This document shows positions 7,751-14,433 of a stretch of 19,419 bases of DNA, piece after piece; position 1 is the stretch's first letter, and each line of letters starts with the position of its first letter. The notes beneath the pieces were generated by a model. It saw only the letters and a list, made by a program, of their open reading frames with translations, was not told the origin of the DNA and ran no database searches. Position numbers and translations under genes: made by a program. Origin of the DNA: Thermoplasmata archaeon (GTDB lineage: Archaea > Thermoplasmatota > Thermoplasmata > GCA-020350865); the NCBI GenBank assembly GCA_020351895.1, contig CP070672.1, forward strand, positions 2,893,160 through 2,912,578, in the 5' to 3' direction.

Positions 7751-8530
7751 ATGAAACAATACCCTCGAATTCTAACGAAAGATTCCGAGCCCTTCGATCC
7801 CTTGGAATTGGCAAGGGAAACCGAAAAAATTGTATGTAAGGGCGATGCCAGGAAGTACACTGCCTTCTACGCCACTGGTGTATATGGTGGTATAGCCACT
7901 GGCTATACAGTTGGCTGTTGTCTTCGGTGCTTTTATTGCTGGGTGGATTGGTCCAGGGATTTTCCAGAAAGACTTGGGGAGTTTTATTCTGCAGAGCAGA
8001 CATTTGGGAACCTCAAAAAAACTGCCCATAAGTTCGGTGTTAGGAAGCTTAGAATATCGGGTGCGGAGCCCACCCTGGGAAGGGAGCATCTTCTTGCCCT
8101 GCTTAAATTAGTGGAAGAATCAGAATTCGGTACCTTCATATTGGAAACCAACGGAATCCTTTTTGGAGCAGATGAAAAATATGTTAAAGAATTGAAAAGA
8201 TTAACAAAACCCCATATAAGGGTCTCGTTAAAGGCAGGCACCCCTGAGGGATTCGAAAGGAGAACCGGTGCTACAAAAGCCAGTTTTGAATTGCCATATC
8301 GTGCCATTAAGTTCCTTCTGGATGCCGATGTTAGCTTTCACGTGGCTGCGATGACAGACAGAAGAGTAATGAGCAACGAGGAAAGGAAGGCCATGATAAG
8401 AAAACTCTCTGAAATCGATTACAATCTGGCTTCTAGCTTGGAGGAGGAGCATATCGATCCCTATGACACCACCTTGGAGAGACTCAAGTATGCAGGTGTG
8501 GAATTGGAATGGAGAGGAAGAAGTAATTGA
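7751..8530 (+). CDS. Radical SAM domain protein
   Basis: A 259-residue protein (287 if the upstream ATG at 7667 is used). Cys56, Cys60 and Cys63 in GCCLRCFYC form the CxxxCxxC motif that binds the [4Fe-4S] cluster used to cleave S-adenosylmethionine. SGAEPT (103-108) matches the GGE-type SAM-contacting motif, and ETNGILF (131-137) and HIRVSLK (155-161) fit later strands of the TIM-like barrel. No SPASM or other auxiliary-cluster domain is visible. The size and the tight N-terminus before the cluster resemble the activase-like or stand-alone radical SAM proteins common in archaea, but I cannot name the substrate. ATG 7751 is preferred because conserved-looking sequence begins there and a TATA-like box lies about 29 nt upstream. 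It stands alone, divergent from the subtilase and convergent with the next gene. Confidence 0.93.
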   Translation: MKQYPRILTKDSEPFDPLELARETEKIVCKGDARKYTAFYATGVYGGIATGYTVGCCLRCFYCWVDWSRDFPERLGEFYSAEQTFGNLKKTAHKFGVRKLRISGAEPTLGREHLLALLKLVEESEFGTFILETNGILFGADEKYVKELKRLTKPHIRVSLKAGTPEGFERRTGATKASFELPYRAIKFLLDADVSFHVAAMTDRRVMSNEERKAMIRKLSEIDYNLASSLEEEHIDPYDTTLERLKYAGVELEWRGRSN

Positions 8531-8539
8531 TCGAGTAAA

Positions 8540-8551
8540 TTTTTCGTTTTT
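8540..8551 (+). terminator. Oligo-T terminator after the radical SAM gene
   Basis: The sequence TTTTTCGTTTTT begins 10 nt after the stop codon. Paired T-runs without a strong hairpin are the usual form of archaeal termination signals. The neighbouring gene is convergent, so a stop of transcription here makes sense. Confidence 0.45.
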
Positions 8552-8672
8552 AAAATCATTATTACCCAAGATAATTTAGGCTATATCACATTTTTATCCC
8601 GCCCACCGCCCTCTTCCACCACCCGGAATCGCTAAATGATCACGAAAATAAATTCCTACTCCTCTTTTTCAC

Positions 8673-9059
8673 TCAGTCTTCCATCAATAAAGAATAGAGC
8701 AATAAAAACACGGAAAAGGAGGTCAATGCAGTTAAAACCATTATCAAAAGGCCGTCGAAGGCCTCTTCAACAATTTCTGTGAAAGTGATGATTATAAGCA
8801 GGAATATGACTGCAAAAAGCATGCCTGCCACTAGGTTGGAGTTCCTATCGGTTATAAAAGCAGGGCAGAACTTGAGCTTGTCGAAGAGATAAAAAAGTAT
8901 CATCAGAGTCGAGAGGATTATGGCTAAAATCGCTATTGCAATTATCACTCCTGATTTGTCCCGCATGAAAAGATAGAAGAAACCTACAATGGCCACGAGC
9001 CCGAAACCCGCAAGCAGGGCAAGAAAGCTCTTTTCAAAATCCATGTCACTTAATCCCAT
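8673..9059 (-). CDS. Small four-helix membrane protein, function unknown
   Basis: A 128-residue hydrophobic protein with four predicted membrane segments at about 11-32, 37-59, 76-97 and 103-125. Short polar loops (MRDKSG, DKLKFCPAFITDRNSN, EEAFDG) separate them. The start is supported by GAGGTGA five bases before ATG 9059. I recognise no family; loop 2 holds the single Cys (residue 65) and no obvious catalytic motif. It starts 47 nt after the stop of the ArsR-like regulator on the same strand, so the two may be co-transcribed and the membrane protein could be functionally tied to, or controlled by, that regulator. That link is inference from spacing only. Confidence 0.75.
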   Translation of the reverse strand: MGLSDMDFEKSFLALLAGFGLVAIVGFFYLFMRDKSGVIIAIAILAIILSTLMILFYLFDKLKFCPAFITDRNSNLVAGMLFAVIFLLIIITFTEIVEEAFDGLLIMVLTALTSFSVFLLLYSLLMED

Positions 9060-9106
9060 CTTATCACCTCAGCTCTCGAATTTCAGTTTTTCTCTGAAAT
9101 ATTTTC

Positions 9107-9616
9107 CTACTCTTCTTCCAACCTCTCCACCCTGTGCCCTCTGTATTCGAGTTTTGCTGATCTCTTTATCAGGCTTTTGAGCATTGTGGGTGAGAGCTTA
9201 AGTGAATCGGCGATATCACCCACAAATATGCCCTCGGGGCCAACAGATTCATATATATTCTTTTCATACTTTTTAAACTCTCTCTCGCTCATGACCGCCA
9301 CAGCGAGAACATCACTTATTTCTATGACCGGACAAGAGGCATTTATGCTAAAAGATGAATAGTAGGTGTGATATGCCTTCTCAGGCGTCGCACTTGGATT
9401 ATCCTCCAGAGGCTGCCATCGTGTTTCTACCAACTTCATTTTTTCGAATAATTTCAGGGCGTTTTTCCCCTCCTCACCGTATTTCTCTGCTATCTCCTTT
9501 CCAGTATGCCAGTCGTTGGACACTTCTTTAAAAACTTTCATCTTCACCTCATTGCTGACAGCCCTTAAAAAGGGGACCAAATCGGCCACCTCATTCACTA
9601 CCTTAATCCGATTCAT
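9107..9616 (-). CDS. ArsR-like winged-helix transcriptional regulator
   Basis: A 169-residue protein. Residues 1-65 look like a winged helix-turn-helix (LRAVSNEVKMKVFKEVS, then HTGKEIAEKYGEEGKNALKLFEKMKLVETRW). A middle region (66-112) holds KAYHTYYSSFSINASCPVIEISDVLAVAVM. The C-terminal 45 residues form a second HTH-like module (GDIADSLKLSPTMLKSLIKRSAKLEYRGHRVE). This two-module architecture resembles a conserved regulator of Thermoplasmata genomes usually annotated ArsR family. One Cys (residue 95) is present, but no ArsR metal-binding pair. The gene ends in TAG, with TGA eight codons further on. A TATA-like box lies at 9648-9656, giving a very short leader. It is followed by a membrane protein gene 47 nt downstream. 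Target genes are unknown. Confidence 0.82.
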   Translation of the reverse strand: MNRIKVVNEVADLVPFLRAVSNEVKMKVFKEVSNDWHTGKEIAEKYGEEGKNALKLFEKMKLVETRWQPLEDNPSATPEKAYHTYYSSFSINASCPVIEISDVLAVAVMSEREFKKYEKNIYESVGPEGIFVGDIADSLKLSPTMLKSLIKRSAKLEYRGHRVERLEEE

Positions 9617-9647
9617 AGAACTTCCGGGGGTGTATGGGTTTCATTCG

Positions 9648-9656
9648 ATATAAATC
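9648..9656 (-). promoter_or_regulatory. TATA-like box for the ArsR-like regulator
   Basis: The minus strand reads ATTTATATC, centred about 36 nt before ATG 9616. The predicted transcription start would be near 9626, giving a leader of about 10 nt. It matches the archaeal TATA consensus well and suggests the regulator is transcribed separately from S17e. Confidence 0.5.
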
Positions 9657-9787
9657 TGTCTTTTAGGCCTAATTTCAACCATTTTTGCCTGGGTATTTTC
9701 CTTTAAGTTAAAACGCTCAAAACGAGGATAATGGTGGATTTAGGCCAAAGAATGAGGATCTTAAAGTCTTGAACTTCTACAAAAAAT

Positions 9788-9979
9788 CTAGGCATTGTAT
9801 TTTTTTCTGTACCTTGTGATATAGCCTGCTATCCTGTTTCTCATGGTGATGGATTTCACATCTGTGAGCTCTGCAACCATCTTCTTGTTATGTTGAAAGT
9901 CTTCGGTGAATTTATCGTTGTATTTTCTAACCAAATCGATGGCTATGCGTTTTATGTAAGTTGGTCTGATTTTTCCCAT
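9788..9979 (-). CDS. rps17e: Small ribosomal subunit protein S17e (eS17)
   Basis: A 63-residue protein typical of archaeal S17e in length and sequence. Recognisable family motifs are [20 protein letters not shown] at the N-terminus, then [13 protein letters not shown], and [11 protein letters not shown] near the end. It is a structural protein of the 30S subunit, shared by archaea and eukaryotes and absent from bacteria; this is the clearest domain marker in the window. The start is supported by GGTGAGC six bases upstream of the ATG. The gene ends in TAG at the expected family length, showing that TAG acts as a normal stop for this protein. It is monocistronic-looking, with a 171-nt gap to the next gene and an inverted repeat just upstream. 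Confidence 0.97.
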   Translation of the reverse strand: MGKIRPTYIKRIAIDLVRKYNDKFTEDFQHNKKMVAELTDVKSITMRNRIAGYITRYRKKYNA

Positions 9980-9989
9980 GTTTTGCTCA

Positions 9990-10011
9990 CCATTAGTGCG
10001 CCTGCTAATGG
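9990..10011. promoter_or_regulatory. Inverted repeat at the predicted S17e transcription start
   Basis: The arms CCATTAG (9990-9996) and CTAATGG (10005-10011) are perfect complements around an 8-nt centre. A TATA-like element (CTTAAAATA on the minus strand, 10020-10028) predicts transcription start near 9998, inside the repeat. The repeat is therefore more likely a DNA operator for a dimeric regulator than an RNA hairpin, though a start slightly further upstream would place a hairpin next to the Shine-Dalgarno. Confidence 0.4.
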
Positions 10012-10019
10012 CGATTGGC

Positions 10020-10028
10020 TATTTTAAG
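10020..10028 (-). promoter_or_regulatory. TATA-like box for S17e
   Basis: The minus strand reads CTTAAAATA, centred 45 nt before ATG 9979. It is the only A/T-rich element in the right place upstream of this constitutive gene. Confidence 0.4.
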
Positions 10029-10477
10029 TTTGTGGGGATTTTAGGGAAGCTCTCTACCTATATCCATCCATTATCTCATCTCTAATCTCCTATACTCCCC
10101 ATTACCTTAAATTTTGCCTCCTTCTCTTACTTCTGATTTGGGGGAAAAAGGATCCATTAATCTGAAGGTCGATATTCATGATCTATTGGATTGAAATCTA
10201 TATCATGAAATGCTCGGGATGTTCTTTTAAGTGGCCCCGGCTTGAGTCGATCAATGAGCTATACGGAGGTGAATAACAGGAAGATATATATGGGGGACGA
10301 TATATCATTACTTCTACAAATATCCAAATGGATAAATTAAAGTACAATATGAAACGGTCAGGTAATAGACGTGTATCAGAACTTCAGCATGGGGGGTTGG
10401 AGATGGAAACAAAATACCCTTCATGGAATGCATAAATCAAGAGGTATACAAGAGATTGTCCGCATCGTGGTGCTAAG
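10029..10477. other. Gene-poor region upstream of the zinc-ribbon protein
   Basis: About 450 bases contain no convincing gene. Visible structure includes an inverted repeat TTCATGAT (10175-10182) / ATCATGAA (10202-10209) with a 19-nt spacer, and a strong Shine-Dalgarno-like GGAGGTGA at 10265-10272 without a well-placed start. Two 28-codon open frames lie at 10254-10340 and 10349-10435. Neither frame has recognisable protein features. The region 10040-10140 is C/T-rich on the plus strand. An untranslated RNA cannot be excluded, but I see no diagnostic boxes. Confidence 0.4.
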
Positions 10478-13273
10478 ATGAAAAAGGAGGAACAAGTAGA
10501 ATTTTTAACTGAAGGTTATGAGTGCCCAGTATGCGGAAAGGTTTTTGAAGAGCCCGTTGCAGTCTGTCCTGATTGTGGGGTGGAATTTGAAGTTGTGGAG
10601 GTGAAGGAGGAAAAAAGCCTTGTTCGACCAAGAATTGAGGAGGGAGTCCGTGTCGATACAGGGCTTAAGATCGGTGTTTCAAACGGATTAAAGGAGAGGG
10701 AGAGGGGTTTTCCAAATGGCCTGACGAATGGTCTAACGAATGGTCTAACAAATGGCCTCACGAACGGGCTCAAATCCCTCAGGGCCGGAATCACAAACGG
10801 CATAACCAACGGTAATGGAATAACCAATGGCATCAGCGGTAGAAGGAAATTATTTGAGAGCAAGCAGAGCAGATGGGGTTTAATAATCGTTCCATTGTTA
10901 ATCTTTATTCTCATTCTGACGCCATACCTGGCAATAAATGTTGCAAAACCCCCTAAGGGTATAACCATTGACGGTAATTTCGAAGATTGGATTGACATCA
11001 CTCCAATCTCCGATGTTGGCGAATCTCTACCTTTTAATTTAAACGCTGATATAGTGGACTATCGTGTGGACAGCAGGTTGTCAGAACTCTCCTTCTATGT
11101 CAAGGTCTATGGAAACATGCTCGCTGGGGAGCCTGAATACCTAGGAAGACATATGGACACTGTTCATGTTTTTATTGATACAGATCAATTTCAACCCACT
11201 GGATATTCGATAAATGGAATAGGTGCAGATTTCATGTTGAAGGTGGAGGGTTGGCAGGGGGAGATATTCTCCAGTGCCATGTTCACCTACACATCCAATA
11301 CCCAGGATTGGAATCTGTGGGATATAGCAGGAGTAGGTGTATCGGCAGCGATAAAAAGCTCTGAGTTGGAGGTTAAGGTAAGCTACAGTTCCCTGGGTTT
11401 GAAAAATCATGATGTTGTGGATGTTTTATTCTATATACAGGGTTACGAAGGATCAGAGGATTTTTCAGACACCATAATAAGCAATGAAGAAGGAGTTTTA
11501 ATTGTAAACCAGCAGGGTGTTGGTTGGGATTACATAGGTGTTTCTACAAAAAACCTGTTGAGGCTGGATTTAACCGGATTAAATGCCGAAATAGAAATAA
11601 CGAAAATTCGGCTCACACGTATTGGACTCGGCAGTGATAGGGATGTGAATACCGATGGAGTCAGGCTGATGGAAGGTGCAAGCACAATCGCTAAAGGGAC
11701 TTTGAGCATAGGTCAGGTAGAATTAGAAACAAGTATTATATTGGAAGATCAACAGAGTAAAACTATGTACATTGAGGTTGATGTGAGTCCCAGTGCTCCC
11801 TCTGAAAACAGCATAGGTTTTAGGATCCTAAATCCACGAGATATCATCACAAGCATTGGGGCGATAAGTCTGAAAAATGAATTACCGGAGGAAGGTTATT
11901 TCGATATCAGTTATATAAAAAACATCCCCACGAATGTCAAGATTGATGGAGCCTTTGGTGACTGGAATGATAACGATATTTTCGATGATAAACCCGATGA
12001 TGTTTCCAAGAAAAATTTAGATATTATAGAATATGGTGTCTCGAACACAACTCAGATGTTGTCATTCTATTTGAAGGTGGATGGCGAAATGTGTTTAGGA
12101 ACCGCGGTACCATATCGCAATGATGCCAGTTTCCCGATACCCTCTGAGCCTGGTGAACCTGGGGAGCCAGGGATAGCTCAACCCGCCCCAACCCCGGAAC
12201 CTAAGACAGGTGAGGATGTGGCCTATATTTATATAGACAGCGATAACGAATCCGCAACAGGTTACTTTATTGGGGGAATAGGTGCAGATCACCTCCTCGA
12301 GATCAAGGGTAAGTATGGTGAGATAACCTCAAAACAGCATCACATCTTTATCGGAGTAACACCTTTTGAGTGGAAGTGGGGTGTTGTGGGAAGTGTGGAA
12401 GCAGCAATCGATACAGCGCGGTTGGAGGCCCAAATCTCAAAGGGCACATTGGGTATAACAGGCCAAGTTCAGGTTTTCTTCCAGACCACGGATTGGATGG
12501 AGAGTGAGAGGGATTATTCGGGTGAGAGGGTAACGAGATCCATGTTCATTTTTGAGGAGAATGAAAAAGGTGTATTGTTTTTCTTTAGTGAAAGGGGAAC
12601 AAGAGGAAATGCAAACCAGTTATGGGTTCCTGCATCCTCCGATACAATAACTATTGATGGAGATTGGAGTTCTAGCGAATGGACAGATTACGATTCTTAT
12701 AACACTGGAGATTTTATTTTATATGTGGAGCTTGACGATACTGCCGCTGTACTTTACGTTTGCATTAGAGTTACAAGTGACACTACAACAAATGTCGAAG
12801 ATTACTGTGAAATTGTATTTGATATTGAGAATGGGGATGATAGCGATCCTCAACCCAACAACGATTACAAATTCAAGGCTATGGATTCAACTTCAGGGGA
12901 TAGTTTTGAGGATTATGATGGTTTTGGGCTAATGGGCTGGGACGAAACCTATTCCACCCCATATTCAACCACAGGTGATGCTGAGCAAGATACAACCGAT
13001 GGAAATTATATTACATACGAATTTCTAATTGATTTCATGGAGGTATGGGGAACAAACCTCCCTTCAAACGGTCAGGAAGCCGGTTTTGCAATCCATGTCT
13101 ACGATGCTGATGAAACCACGGATTATTACTGGGCAAGTTCGGATATGGATACACCCTCCTCATGGGGCTCGCTTTACTACCTACCAGAATACCAAGATAT
13201 CCTCATCCCAACCTTTAGCCTGATCGCGCTTTTCATAGTTTTTAAGGGCAGGAACAAAAGAAAAAGAAAATAA
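10478..13273 (+). CDS. Zinc-ribbon, Asn-Gly-repeat, membrane-anchored protein with extracellular CBM9-like domains
   Basis: A 931-residue protein. Residues 14-36 form a zinc ribbon (Cys16, Cys19, Cys30, Cys33). Residues 69-119 are a low-complexity linker of NGLT/NGIT repeats. A membrane helix (134-155) follows a basic stretch, which puts the zinc ribbon in the cytosol and the rest outside. Three extracellular modules start with an I-T-I-D-G-x-(F/W)-x-D/E-W motif (near 162, 488 and 724), as in family 9 carbohydrate-binding/DOMON-like domains. A different beta domain lies at about 360-465. A Pro-rich insert (556-575) splits the second module. The C-terminus (903-931) has PEY, a hydrophobic segment and KGRNKRKRK, like an archaeosortase-type tripartite signal. 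No Shine-Dalgarno is visible before the ATG. I infer a surface binding or sensing protein; the ligand is unknown. Similar Zn-ribbon/NG-repeat proteins occur in uncultured Thermoplasmatota, to my recollection. Confidence 0.85.
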   Translation: MKKEEQVEFLTEGYECPVCGKVFEEPVAVCPDCGVEFEVVEVKEEKSLVRPRIEEGVRVDTGLKIGVSNGLKERERGFPNGLTNGLTNGLTNGLTNGLKSLRAGITNGITNGNGITNGISGRRKLFESKQSRWGLIIVPLLIFILILTPYLAINVAKPPKGITIDGNFEDWIDITPISDVGESLPFNLNADIVDYRVDSRLSELSFYVKVYGNMLAGEPEYLGRHMDTVHVFIDTDQFQPTGYSINGIGADFMLKVEGWQGEIFSSAMFTYTSNTQDWNLWDIAGVGVSAAIKSSELEVKVSYSSLGLKNHDVVDVLFYIQGYEGSEDFSDTIISNEEGVLIVNQQGVGWDYIGVSTKNLLRLDLTGLNAEIEITKIRLTRIGLGSDRDVNTDGVRLMEGASTIAKGTLSIGQVELETSIILEDQQSKTMYIEVDVSPSAPSENSIGFRILNPRDIITSIGAISLKNELPEEGYFDISYIKNIPTNVKIDGAFGDWNDNDIFDDKPDDVSKKNLDIIEYGVSNTTQMLSFYLKVDGEMCLGTAVPYRNDASFPIPSEPGEPGEPGIAQPAPTPEPKTGEDVAYIYIDSDNESATGYFIGGIGADHLLEIKGKYGEITSKQHHIFIGVTPFEWKWGVVGSVEAAIDTARLEAQISKGTLGITGQVQVFFQTTDWMESERDYSGERVTRSMFIFEENEKGVLFFFSERGTRGNANQLWVPASSDTITIDGDWSSSEWTDYDSYNTGDFILYVELDDTAAVLYVCIRVTSDTTTNVEDYCEIVFDIENGDDSDPQPNNDYKFKAMDSTSGDSFEDYDGFGLMGWDETYSTPYSTTGDAEQDTTDGNYITYEFLIDFMEVWGTNLPSNGQEAGFAIHVYDADETTDYYWASSDMDTPSSWGSLYYLPEYQDILIPTFSLIALFIVFKGRNKRKRK
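10715..10771 (+). repeat. Short-period tandem repeat coding the NGLT linker
   Basis: A 12-bp unit, AAT GG(T/C) CT(A/G/C) AC(G/A), is repeated about five times and encodes NGLT units (residues 80-98). Third-codon positions vary between copies, so the amino-acid pattern has been kept by selection or the array is old. Related NGIT units follow to residue 119. Confidence 0.85.
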
Positions 13274-13440
13274 AATCTATTAATTTTTATTATGCCAGTG
13301 GTATCATTCCATCAAGTAAGATGCCAGGAAAAATAATATAAACTCATCCATCAATATAGGAAATTGTATAGTAGGGAGGTTTCTCCGAGCGCAAAAACTA
13401 TTGGAAAAATGCGCCCCCTTTATATTTGGGATGGTCCAAT

Positions 13441-14301
13441 ATGACGGCTCTATCAAATACATCACAAAAGGTATCCTCTAGGAACATCAAGCGAAAAGTC
13501 CTGCTATTAGGCGATGGTGCAGTTGGAAAAACGAGTTTGATTCGTAAGTTCGTGTTGGACAAATTCGACGACAAATACATAGCCACCATAGGTACGAAAG
13601 TGACCAAGAAAGAGCTGGAGCTGGATAACAATGGAGAGACCATCTACCTCACGCTCATGATATGGGATGTTCTGGGCCAAAGGGGTTATACGAAAATTCA
13701 AGCCACCAGCTTCCTGGGGGCACAGGGTGTTATATTCGTATGCGATTTCACTAGGATGGACACCCTAATGAGCATAGAAGAGTACTGGTTACCAACAGTG
13801 AGCAATAGTTTGCCTGGATTCCAGATGGTATTTGTGGCCAACAAATCAGACCTCGCTCATGATGCTCAATTCTCCTATGAGGATCTACAAAACGTGGCAT
13901 CGAAATACAATACAGTGGCCTTCCCCTGCAGCGCCAAGACCGGTGAGAATGTGGAGGAGCTATTTTTCACTTTAGGCAGTATGGTGACTAACATAGAGTC
14001 GGAGGCCGTAAGTAAAGAACCTGCCGTTGTTGAAGAAAAATCAAAAGAAACGACGTTAGTGGCTGCGACAGATTTGGTAATAAACGATTTCTGCAATGTT
14101 TTTGGGGATATGGATAGGGCTATGCCTGTGGTAAGACAGCAATTCATTAGGGCCGGTGTTGATATCAGGAATCCCACAAAAGAGGGTGTATTGAAGGTCA
14201 TAGGTCTACTCGCAGATGTCGAACGGGATTATTTGGACAGATTGGTTGTGCGAAAGAACAGAACAAGACGCCGACTTTGGGTGGAACAAGTTAAGGCCTA
14301 A
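13441..14301 (+). CDS. Ras/Rab-like small GTPase with extra C-terminal domain
   Basis: A 286-residue protein from ATG 13441 (an in-frame TTG at 13426 would add five residues). All GTP-binding motifs are present: P-loop GDGAVGKTS (24-32), switch I Thr in YIATIGTK (46-53), G3 WDVLGQ (75-80) in place of WDTAGQ, G4 NKSD (134-137) and G5 SAK (164-166). The G domain ends near 185, then an acidic linker (190-205) and a charged, probably helical C-terminal domain (about 207-286) follow that I do not recognise. There is no C-terminal Cys for prenylation, so membrane attachment of the eukaryotic kind is not indicated. It would act as a GTP-dependent switch in the cytosol. The downstream gene encodes a polytopic membrane protein 132 nt away. 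A short leader frame ends overlapping this ATG. Confidence 0.92.
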   Translation: MTALSNTSQKVSSRNIKRKVLLLGDGAVGKTSLIRKFVLDKFDDKYIATIGTKVTKKELELDNNGETIYLTLMIWDVLGQRGYTKIQATSFLGAQGVIFVCDFTRMDTLMSIEEYWLPTVSNSLPGFQMVFVANKSDLAHDAQFSYEDLQNVASKYNTVAFPCSAKTGENVEELFFTLGSMVTNIESEAVSKEPAVVEEKSKETTLVAATDLVINDFCNVFGDMDRAMPVVRQQFIRAGVDIRNPTKEGVLKVIGLLADVERDYLDRLVVRKNRTRRRLWVEQVKA

Positions 14302-14369
14302 AAGTTTCTTTTTCAGGGCAAAATAAGGATTTTCCTATTTTATATTTACATATATGCGTTCTCCCTTGG

Positions 14370-14379
14370 TATAATATAA
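14370..14379 (+). promoter_or_regulatory. TATA-like box for the polytopic membrane protein
   Basis: TATAATATAA lies about 60 nt before the TTG start. Predicted transcription start is near 14400, leaving a leader of about 34 nt that includes the GGAGGC Shine-Dalgarno at 14422-14427. This suggests independent transcription from the GTPase gene. Confidence 0.45.
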
Positions 14380-14433
14380 GGATAACACCTAAATACCAAA
14401 ACATCTTCTTTCTATGAGTTTGGAGGCTTATAT

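Noticed and set aside
8531..8672. Convergent spacer checked for an additional gene
   Set aside because: Only an oligo-T terminator is visible; no start signal or protein-like frame.
9617..9787. Spacer between S17e and the regulator checked for a small RNA or gene
   Set aside because: Apart from the TATA-like box at 9648-9656 there is no open frame, tRNA-like arm or strong hairpin.
10715..10771. Short regular repeats considered as a CRISPR array
   Set aside because: Units are 12 bp and contiguous without spacers, and they encode a peptide repeat in frame.
10516..11001. Minus-strand 161-codon frame with RPFVRPFV repeats
   Set aside because: The repeats are the reverse reading of the NGLT tandem array in the zinc-ribbon gene; no start signal or independent support.
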